Made by a program: the position numbers and the translations under genes
Notes under the pieces: model-generated
The model's database searches: none
Told to the model about the DNA's origin: nothing
Seen by the model: the letters and a program-made list of their open reading frames with translations, nothing else
In this document: piece after piece, positions 47,010 to 57,593 of the stretch
Numbering within the stretch: position 1 is the first letter of the stretch
Layout of the letters: each line of letters begins with the position of its first letter
Assembly (NCBI GenBank): GCA_023159155.1
Contig: JAJNNX010000001.1
Location: 2,790,001-2,854,000 of the forward strand
Direction of reading: 5' to 3'
Origin: Ustulina deusta
Lineage: Eukaryota; Ascomycota; Sordariomycetes; Xylariales; Xylariaceae
Length of the DNA stretch: 64,000 nt

Positions 47010-50000
47010 TTAGTTACTAGGCTCATCTCGGACAACGTCGGTATTGATGACGATGTCATCTCTATCCCTGAAGTGTAAGATAATGGTGACCTCCAGCAGA
47101 TCGATATCGTCTTCGCGTTGCCCATAGCTAGAACCGAGTATATCCGAACCTTTCAGCGAAGCGCGGGTCGACAGCTCGGCCTTGAGCTGACGGATTTCAG
47201 CTGTCAAGGCCAGATATTGTTCTTTCCAGGTACATTGATGGTTTGGAGGAGCGATGGGTGTAGGCTTAGCAATTTCAGTTTCGGATAGCTGCTCAACGAA
47301 CGATTTTGACTCGCTGTGCTCATGTTCTTCGGACCTGCGAGTTGTAGATGTAAAGGTGTTGTTGCTTGGTTCTTGCTGATGAGGGCGCGCACGTAGGGAC
47401 ATAGGGGAACTATCTTCCTCATGACTGAGCTGAGTGTCTGCGCGCAGGTGCTTATTCTTAGTCTCCTATCTTCCTATAAGCGACTGTGATAGTCCACTCT
47501 GAGCTGTAGAAGTTTCCCTTTGCTTCTGATCTTTGTGAGAGTGTGTCTTTTGGACGGCATTGTTGCCATGTCCAGAACTCGTTGTATTTGCCGAGATGGC
47601 TATGTCCGAATGATTTTGAACGTGTTCAAATATTTCGCGCCGCTTCGACACTGAAACTGGGGTATCTTGATGTTCACGCTCAGGCGGGTCAATCCGGATC
47701 TTAGGTGTCATATGGGGTATTTCGGGTGCCTTTAGCATTAATGGCGTCGAATTATGGATTCTTGTCGAGAAAATATGCCGTTCTTCCTGGGATTTTGCTT
47801 CGCAATTGCTTCCGGATTGTTTGTGATCCTCATGACGAGGGTCAGGCCGGCTCCGCGCATCTTGATCTTGCCTCATGTGCGAGGTAGTGAGCGGAGTAGG
47901 AGCGATTACCTGGTCTGGCTCCTGGCTTGAGCCTCCATAAATGTTCAAAGGATTCGAGTCTTTTCGCATGTCAGCTTTGTGAGCAGGGCTTGCTGAGCGA
48001 ATGGTCGCGTGGCCTCTTCAGCCATCGACAGAGGCGCTCCAAAGATAGCCATGGTCGTGCTCATGCGTATCCTGGGTTTTTGTACTGATGTGATGTAGTG
48101 GAGCAGTAGCATTGGCTGCTTCTTTGGTCGGTGTTTTTAACCATGACGGCGTGCTGGTTAATCGAAGTTTTGGGAGATCATTATCACGTAAAGATACGTT
48201 CAAGTCATTGCCGGCCTCCCTCTTCTCACCGTGAATAGTAGCTTGCTCTGCCATGATGTCTCTTCCCTCGTGTGCAGTTTTCTCGTTTGCAATCCCGGAA
48301 AACCAATGGTCTGGTGCACTTGTTGCAGCTTTCGTCGCTGGTGAACGTTGTTGCCTCTCATTACTCGAGCGACCCGGGTGGCCCGGCGGAACAGGGTCTG
48401 GGGCCCACTGAAACGAATCAATCTCTGTAACTGACTTGGTCTTGGTGAGAGGCTCAAGATACGGGCTCGGCTTGATGACTGTCTTGGAGGTGGGCCGAAT
48501 ATTTTTTCTATTGCGCCCCTTGAGGAGGTCATAGGCGTTGTGACCGACTGCAGACGACAGGTGTTCTGCAATGTGATGAGAGCTGTGGAAGCCGGCAGAG
48601 TGATGGCGATGAACGATATTGGCTTGGCCCGGCGGGAGCCTCTCATCAAAGCCAGGTTTCTTAATTGCCTCGGTCTGGGGCGGCCTGTCTGAAGTACTGT
48701 CAAGGCCGAAAACCAGCCTCTGCTTGTTTTGATGTTTGGGGCAAGAAACACTATGTCTAAAAGGATAGTGCCCGACATGGGTTGCTCTGCACATGGGATC
48801 ATCACACTCCATTCGGCTCGCAGCCTGTAACGAAACATTTCCCTCCATCTCTTGTTCCTGGCTCCTTCTATCCATGGCAAGAAACGGGCTCTGCTTAATG
48901 AGCTGTTTCGATTGGCTTTGCACCTGTTTAGATTGCTCTTCACTCATCTGTGGGCCGTCTCTCATGACCAGCGTAGATTTTTCAGGCAGCGTTGTTTCTT
49001 CTCCATGTCCATCATTCCTGTTTCGCCAACTGGGGTCGGCTCGGTGTTTAGATGATTGACCCTGCTGTGTTTCTATGCGGTCTTTGTGTCGGCTGTTGGG
49101 GGTGGAATAAACTGTTCCTCCCTGTTGGCGAAATTTTTGCGTGGACTCCAGATTTGACCTAGGAGCAGATACATATCGTGATCCGTCTCTTGTGATAATA
49201 GGGCTTTCATGGCGCGAAAAGTTGGCATGAGCCTGCGGAGTGCCACTGGATACCTCACACGCGCACCTTTTGCAAAGACGGTGCCCACAGGAGGAGCAGT
49301 GGGTTGGAGCCCAAGTAGCAGTCGAGCAGATGTGGCAGTATCTGCAATATCTTCGGGGGCTGGCATTTCCATCCCCTGATAGAGATAGGTCCTCTATGTC
49401 CGAAAGCCAGCCAGGCGGCCTGCTAATATCATATTGTGTGAACATGTCTTGAGCTGACCTCCATTTCTCCATCTCTGGAGTATCGTGCAAGATGGGTGAA
49501 ACTAATGGCAAGATTTGCGGGTTCTTAGAGGGAGATAAGGGGTTCGCGAAGGACTGTGTCCCATAGGTAGCGGTTGGCAAGGGAAAATGAGTTGGGCTAA
49601 GACTCGTTTCCTGGACAGTGTTGGAAACATGTCGTCCACTAGACGAGTGCATTTCTGTGAGACCAAATTTATTGCATAGATGGCCCATGGAGAAACTTTT
49701 CCGGCAAGAAGGTTGCAACAAGAGTGGCGTCCGAGTTCCGGATTTCTCGCTGTGCTGTTCTTCATATTTATGCCGACCACAGCTGTGGAATACAAACGAG
49801 TGCGTAGCTGGAGGCGTCCGAAAGTCGGGAACATCGAGGCACTGCGTTGGCGATTTTGCAAACTGGGAGCGTGGCGGACGTCCCTAACCGACAGATGTGT
49901 GCACACGCTGGCGTTCGGCGGAGTTGGGATCTTCGGACGAGTTGACCTGGGTAGAAAGTGCGTAGAACCGACGCACCCTTGATCTGACGGTTCCAATGGG

Positions 50001-50066
50001 GAGTGAAACTTCAAGAATACGGTATTCGTTCTTGTTAGGAGCGCGCCCTTGTGGGCGCGAAGACAT
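47010..50066 (-). CDS. Large Cys/His-motif and coiled-coil protein of unknown function; gene model with introns over two in-frame stops
   Basis: One minus-strand frame runs from about 49841 to 47010 with only two stops, TGA (48020-48018) and TAG (47468-47466). Putative introns 48085-47993 (93 nt, GTACAA...CTCAG) and 47497-47438 (60 nt, GTGGAC...GCGCAG) would remove both and keep the frame. A likely first exon is 50066-49893 (starts MSSRPQGRAP), joined by a 51-nt intron with donor GTCGGT. Total 950 residues. Features: a zinc-ribbon-like cluster CRYCHIC...THCSSCGHRLCKRC, a second Cys/His group CDDPMCRATHVGHYPFRH, long disordered Gln/Ser/His-rich sequence, and a C-terminal coiled coil TWKEQYLALTAEIRQLKAEL followed by an acidic end. 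The family is not recognised, but the Cys/His motifs look conserved. The 5' end is uncertain, and a decayed gene is the alternative. Confidence 0.65.
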
Positions 50067-50449
50067 GACGAGCGATGTCTGAAGCTGGTTCTAGTAGACT
50101 TAGAAAGAGCGCATTGTCACCCAGCTAAACATTCGGCATAAGGAATATATCTGCACCACGAAGAACCTAGGTTGGTCACTGGGCCAGTTCACAACTCACA
50201 AGGAGATCGAAGAGTCGATGGTTTAAGAGGTTCAGCCGAAACCCTTTCAGAATGGTCAGTAGCGACTGTTGGACAACCATGCCGGTAACTGCGATAGGGA
50301 TGCCAAGTAGGCGCATTCACACTCGATGGAACCTGCACGCGGGGACGCCAAGATACCTAGTACTCAAAACCTTCTTTATTCGCTCTCGGGAATTGTAGGG
50401 AATTATGCTGATGTACAAGTTGATGCGTGATAACTATCTTCTATACAGT

Positions 50450-51239
50450 CTATTTTAGAACAGCTTGCAAGCTCTCCAGGACCTGATGTCGTTAGTCAAA
50501 TTGAACACAAAAGATACCGAGCATGTATCTTACCTCTAGTTCAATCCTAGCTTCCGCAATATCTTGCTCACTACCACTGCCGTTGGCGACCTTCTGTGCC
50601 TCGGCAATCTGGGATCGGACCGCTTCGGCGCTGAAATCTTCCAGGGGATAGCCCTCGACGGCGTTGATGCTCAGGACGGAGTTCGGCTGAACGGTGGCGA
50701 AGCCGCCCGAGACTGGTGCCGGATGTTAGTGAACCGAACAATGCCGCCTCCATGTTGCATGTACGTACGGAAAAACTGCTTGCTGGCGCCGTTCTCCTCG
50801 ATGACCTCGATGAGGCCAGGCTTTAGTTGCTCAATTGAAGGCACGTGGTTGGCAAGGACACCCATTTCCCCCGACTCGGCCGGCAAGTTGACCTGGACGA
50901 CGTCTTGCGAACTGTAGATGGACTGGTGCGGGAATTAGCAGGGCTGGCCGGCAACGAGGTCGTGTTCACGAAAGCGGGTGACAGAGGGTCGCAGCGTGCG
51001 TGACGTATTGCGACCAAACCGCATGTTTGGAGGCCATCGTACCTGGTGCGGGAGAGACAGGTTGAGCTTGATCTGCACAATGTTAGCCGCGCAACTCGGC
51101 GGTGATGCGGGATACGAGCCTTGTCGGGGGCAGCGTCGGCGTAACCCCGTCGCTGCAGAGGCTGAATGGGGAGTCGCATGGCAGCGGGGCGAGCTCGCAG
51201 AGCTGCGCGAGCAGCGCGGGCGACGCGGAAGGCGTTCAT
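50450..51239 (-). CDS. atp16: Mitochondrial F1 ATP synthase delta subunit (Atp16)
   Basis: Five exons (51239-51120, 51072-51043, 50922-50769, 50712-50534, 50482-50450) join to 171 residues. The N-terminus is a basic, Ala/Arg-rich mitochondrial presequence ending near RRGYADA. The mature part matches the family closely: IKLNLSLPHQSIYSSQDVVQVNLPAESGEMGVLANHVPSIEQL..., LSGGFATVQPNS, SINAVEGYPLEDFS and a helical end LEVLESLQAVLK. Delta (bacterial epsilon homolog) is part of the rotating central stalk that couples F1 to the c-ring. Introns 2-4 are GT-AG; the first (51119-51073, 47 nt) starts with GC and has a perfect GCTAAC branch site. Exon 2 is only 30 nt. Confidence 0.95.
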
Positions 51240-54200
51240 GATGACGGGCGTGGTCAATTGAAGAGACGGGTGACGAGCAAAGCTCACGATGGTCAATGGC
51301 AGCAAATTGGGATTCCATGCCCGAAGAGACGGGTGCTCGGAAGTTCTCGACCTAGCCCGATCGGGTAGGGTACCACCTTAATCACGTGCTTTTCCACGTG
51401 ACTATTGCCATTTCTCCGCCGGGCAGAGATCACGTGTACCGTTCTCAGTTTTATCGGCTCTGTGCTGATGACGTAGGTGCTGGTAGGTGCTCCTGGCCAG
51501 AGGTCCCACCTGGGAGCATCCATGAAACCTTCGGCTCTCAATGGTAGTGAAACACTGCCCTAATATTCCAGCTGAATTGGAGGGGAGTCTACTTGAAATA
51601 TTCCGCGAATCGGTATTACTTAATGTTGGAGTATTCGACTACGACGGCCTCTTCACCTGCAGCTGATGGGTATCTACAAAACGGAATGCCACGCCACATT
51701 ACCTCCAAGGAGCTAAGGTTGAAGCCTTGAATGGCCAAAACTGGAAGCAGGGCGTCACCGTATAACCTAATGCGAGTTGACGCTGTGGCTTACTTTTAGC
51801 AGCTGACATGCTTACTATGTGCAATGAAGTTAATTTCAGCCGAGCACCAACAAGCTGGCCTTTGTCGGTGTTGACCGTACGCGACGCTGTCATCATGCAT
51901 GTATCGCCTCGCCCGAGGGCTGAACATATGCATATTACCTAATCTCTAGTGGAATTCTGCCATAAATCGACTCATAGCAGGTTGGTAGTAGTGCAAAATG
52001 GGCAGAAGGTGCCAGCCTTGCAGTAGAACGGCCCTCGGTTACCATGTCCCCCTATCTGTGTCGTTGACGATGTATCTGCTCGAACATGAAGGGCACTGAG
52101 GTATAGTTGTTAATTCCAACGTTCATGGTGGTTGCCTGGGGCTGCAATACCAACCATAAACCCACCCGTTGTCCAAGTTAACGAACCTACCTATTAAAAT
52201 TGGTTGTTCGTCTTCTGCGCATGAGGTGGCAAAGCGGATTACGATTTGCTTGCGTATCATATGGCATTCTCCCCGAACCCAGCGCCCAGGTGCCGGAGCC
52301 TTGAACATGAAGCCCGAGCTTACCCGAGTCCATTACATCATTGTTTGCTTGAGGAACCGCTCAAGACTGCCTGTGGGTGAGTTGTCTGTCAGACAAACGT
52401 CAGACAGACTGGAGAGAGCCTCCCCTGCAGGTCAACTACGTGTACAATGTAATGCGCATAATTCCAATGTAACCCGCAGGCAAACACGGGGCTTTGTGGA
52501 ATTCACAGACAACACGTCCAAACATGTTTCGAAGCGTTTGATATGACAAGAGTGTTGCAAACACCACATTAGAGGCCAGCAGAATGATGAAGGCTAGCAC
52601 GCACTAGGAATTTGTACTCCTCAGTGTTGTTTGCTCGTATGGCTCTGGGATGGGAAACTCCCGCATATTTACGGATATGATACTAATGTTCTATCATTAG
52701 GGTTAGCACTTTAATAGAAATGACTAACATAACTGATTAATTGTGAAGCTGCTATATAGTTTCGATGCTGGCTTGGCTGATCTGATGTATATCTGCCGTA
52801 CTGGAATCTCGCGCCGTGCTGGCATGTAACCTTGCACGCAACCACGACTCATCGCAACATCTACGACTGCCGTGGAGGACTGTGCTCAACATTGACTGGA
52901 ACAGACAGACAAAAATGAAAATCACCTGCCCGCACTTGGCGCTGATGGTCTTATGTCGGACCAGTCACTTCGTGTGTGACCGTGACATTCCTCCAGGTCC
53001 CACTACTCCTACCTATTGCAACTATTGCAACTATCGTGACCCACTACAGCTGAGCAACGAGGGCCTGGGCTTATGGATGTGGATATGAGTAGTGTACAGT
53101 AGTGAGGATGCGGATGGGACTGATGCGGGGTTGTGGTATTCGATGTTCCCCTAGCCCGCAACCACTGAGCTTTCTCGAATCCGGCAATAAACTGGATATT
53201 ACATAGAATTGGCGACCAAGCGCTTCAAGCTGTGGCCTAGATATGTCACAAGCTCCAAAGGAGCGGTCTCATACTTACCAGAACCATCTGGTGACATGAG
53301 GCGGGGACGAGGGCACTGTAATATGGACATGACTAGTAAGTAGTGGTGTGATACCGACTAGAATACGCAGTAGTACGAAACTGAAACTCGACATGTGGCA
53401 ATCCAAAGTCCGGGACGGGCCTTGGTCGAGGTGGTTGAGAAATTTGAATGGTCCTTATTCGAGTCGTGTGAATGTACTACACTGCTGGACTGTGAAAGAT
53501 CGACATATAGGGTTGAAAATAATGGCCTGAAGTACTCGTCTGGGGAGTTGTAACAGCTGTATGAGTATGTATCTTCAGAGGGAATGGGTTTCCCCTAGTC
53601 TACTCTCACAAGAGTTAGATACATGACAACGGAGATTTATGACGTCGGACCCCAGACTTCAGAACAGTATACTTAATATCATGGAAATAAAACCTTGCCC
53701 GCTTGAGCGAAGCTACTATGCAACAGCATCGCTGAGCTAACGCACAGCTGTGACATGTTTTCGTTTGTAGGGAAATCCTGGAGTGACGACGTAGGTATGT
53801 TACGTTGTAGGAGTGAGACCGACTAGGTATTGCACCGCTTATTTGAGGACGCTCACATACACGTGTATCTCATCCGCGTGGGATACGTCGCACGTCCCAC
53901 ATCCCACAGAACCACATCCTTGAACAGGACCTCGGACGTGACTATGATTTGCAGGGGCTAAGCCGATCTGAGGTGTTGATGGCGTGCGCTTGTGTACATC
54001 ATCTGGCGGCATCTCAACTTGGGCTAGCGACAAGAAGACAATGTAGCAAAGGTAGGCAGTGTACGCATAGACTAGATATTTCCAGTATTGTAGAGATTAC
54101 AGCATAACTTTCAAGGAGGAATTTAGGCAGTCTTTGGCTCATGTGCCTCCATCACTAGGCTCTTACCCACATTAGGTATGTCCTACCTGGTCAAGCCGTA

Positions 54201-57200
54201 CGCCCTGCTACCATCCCATGTGTCCAACCACTGTGTGTACCAGAGAGACAGTCCTAATTCTACTGTGGCACTACCACCTTAATAATTATTAATAGGTAGT
54301 TCCAGGTTGTACATGGATTAGGTACGCTAGGTACTGTAGTTTGCAATACGGTACGTAGGTAGCTTGCTGCATTTTAATCGCGCATATTACAACACGAGTA
54401 GTGTACACATGAACTATATCAGCATTAGGTAGGTAGGTAAGTAAGTATTGTAAATGACACTACAAATCTGAGAGGGGGGGGGGAGGAGGGAGACCGATGG
54501 CCAGACCAACTCTTTACCTAGATATTGCCCAGTATCGACTGTATACATATGTAGGGATCAGACCTCAAATTTTGTTCCAGCGTCCTCAAGATATTGTAGA
54601 CTTCCCGTACACTAGAGACTTTCCGAGTGTAGTGCCAATTTTCGGGCATCACACCGATATCGTCACCCTATAATGTTGAGTTGAGAAGGGGTCCATACCA
54701 ATTATAACTCGCCGAGAAATTCGCCCTTGCTATACATGTGAAGAAAGGCAACGGATGAATCGGCCGGTTGATCGGTTCCAATTGTATACTACATTGAATA
54801 TCCCGGCTTGGCCGATTTGCCCTGCTGACCAAAGCTGCATGTGGGCGGCACGGAGAGCAACCTGACCGCTCACCAGCTGCTGCATATTGGTAAGTATCTA
54901 CTCGCTTAGTGAAGGGTCTTGTATATTGTCATGCGGCGACCAAGGTCGAGGCCTCTGTGTACCGTCGATTAATTAACAGATGCATGCAATTCCTAGTAAT
55001 CTAGCCTGCCATTGTTCTGTGCATGTGAAGGGACACCACAGATGTTCGATCATGGCAAAACCAGGACTGTCTTCAACATCATCATTACCTAGGTACTCGT
55101 ATAGATAGGCACACGGTAGACGCCCGGGAGGTATACAGGAATGAATAAACTTACTTAGCTGGTGGATGAGCTGCATTAGAGGCGCATGCCAATTTCATGT
55201 TCCCACCAATCATTTGTAGGTGGATGTCATGGTGAAAAGGATTTTGGACCCTTTATTAAATGCCTAGCTCGTTGGCCAAGATTTCCCAAGCCTTGATTAG
55301 CCGCTCTTGGGCAATTTGGCGTTATTAGGAAAGGCTGCATGCGGCGCTTGGTTTTTTTAGTGGAAGCTTAATGGGAATTGTTAGTTGTTGGGAAAAGGCA
55401 GGTTACTTACCTAGTTATACTAGAATGAGGCAAAGCCGTTTTGAAGCATGCAGCTTTATACCTACACACTACTGTACACATACTACTAGCAGAACAAGGG
55501 GCCGGGGGAGGATGAGGGGGACTTGTGCCGTGCAACCATGGTCCCGGTTCCCAGCCCTGTACGAGGTAGTGTAAAGAACTGTCCCTTTTAGGTATGTCGA
55601 TGCTTTCGCAAAGGTCTGTTGTGCCTATACTAATTGCAGTATGTAGGTACCTAGGGAGGTAGTAGTAGTAGTAGTAGTAGTAGTAGTATTATTAACGTCT
55701 ATCCTAGGTTTCTGCGGCTAACTTGATTAGGCACGACGGTGGCTAAGCCCGGTCGACACGCAGTCCCCTCACGTGACCAATTCTGATTTATGTTCGGATA
55801 GACGGCGGTGTGTACTATAGGTACCTATTTGCCCGTGTACCGACCTAGGTAGGCAAATAGGTAGGTGTCCTAGTTCGACTGCCCCTGGTATACCTGGTAC
55901 GCCAGGAAAGGACACTGCGAGCAAGTCTACACTAACCCAAACGGTGTACTCCCGATATACTCCCGAGGCATGCCGCGGTTCGCTAACAAAAAAGATCCTC
56001 GCCTGCTCGTACCTTCGATATTATCGTAACGTGGCTTCACCCGTCGATTCGGGAAGCATGCACCGTACGAAAAACCCCTCGCTAGAGGCAAAACCGTACG
56101 GGATCTTTAACGACGGCACACACGCGCGTATAATGCCGTCGGACCCTTCCGGTGGACCTTATCATTTCCATGCTTTACGCGCGAAGCTGGCGATACTTGG
56201 AAAATATCCCTATTGCGGCAAGTTGTGGGGCCGTTCCAAGAAGCAGAAAATAAAAAGGAAGGAAGGATGTACCTAGGGAGGTAGGTATAATATGACGCCA
56301 AAAGCCTGCCGCAATAAGCGCAAAGTTAGAGCAATGCTACTGTACTGTGCAGGAGAGGCAAGGAGGTACTTGCCAAGGTGTAGCCGATGGTACAAGCATA
56401 TGCCCGCCTTACACAGTAGCGATTTTGTCGTGTTGGCTGCCTTGCTCACAGTATGTATACATGTAGGTATACACACAATTTATGTCGTAGGCAGCTGTGA
56501 TTCGATAATCATGGATCATCTGTTTTCAATACTGTACTACCCATTCCAAGGCCGTTACCTTAAGCAAGTACCGACCGAGCAGATTCCAACCTTCTCGCAG
56601 AAAGCTAATAAGCTGACCGCTGAAAGGAAGGGAGACAAAAAAATAAAATAAAGTAAAAATAAGGGATAACCCACCTGTACACCGTGACTTCATCTGGTCT
56701 AGTATGTATTACCTGCACGTGTGCATACAGTATTAGCATTATTCTATTAACGTTTTGATTCAGATCTCAGGTTTTTTGCCCTGGTCTATGTCCGTCTCCC
56801 ACCAATGGTCCAAAACCTGTCCGCCACCGTCATTCTCTATTCTCTCTGTCCGCCCATCTTGCGAGCGGGTTTTTCTCAATACTAAAACGACCATCTGCTT
56901 CCCTCCACCTCCTGTTTGCTTCTCCTACCCAGGTTACCAGAAACACCCAGCTCTTCCGAGTCTTGGCGCTTTCCGCACTTCCGTATAAGTTGTATGCGCC
57001 GTTCACTTTGCAACCAACACATTTGACCTCTTCGGGATTATCTGCAGATCCCGCTGCGCCACTTGATTCGACGTCAGGATTAGTGACGGCCAAGCCTGTC
57101 CAAGACCCTTGCGCCTCTCGCATCCCACTCAATCAGCCAAGTACACAGCTCCTGGATCGACTCAATTGTCAGTTTGTTCTGTCGTTCTTCCGACCATCTG

Positions 57201-57593
57201 TCATTCTTCTCTCTTTGACTAGATAGACAACCTACCCGCCATCCTCAGCGTCTTTTATCTGAGCTGCTGCGCTATATTGCAGCTCACACCCACCCACTCT
57301 TCCCTTCCTACCAGCAAATCTGCAAGGAAACATCATGGTTCTTGTGTTATAGCAAAACGGTCCCTAGGGACACCAAATGCGCTTCTTCTGGTGAAGAACC
57401 GGAGCCTGCATTCTGCGCACCGATACTTCAACGTCACACGTTATCTCACGGCTTACCTTGGCCTGTAACTGGGCTGTTTTTGATTCACAGTTCTTGGGGA
57501 ACTGATATTGGGGTTTATACCTGGTCGGGGGAGCTGGTCACCATAACTTCTATTTTCTACCAATCCATCGTTTATTCCGACGAGTGGCCTACT
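51240..57593. other. 6.3-kb intergenic region
   Basis: No supportable gene. It contains TACCTA/TAGGTA clusters (54280-54440, 55640-55880), a G9 run (54475-54483), a GTA10 microsatellite (55659-55688) and, at the right, a pyrimidine-rich stretch (56760-57330) that is probably promoter and leader of the acidic-protein gene. Short frames have no domain character. Confidence 0.5.
55659..55688 (+). repeat. GTA trinucleotide microsatellite, ten copies
   Basis: Ten uninterrupted GTA units directly after an ACCTAGGGAGGT motif. Confidence 0.95.
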
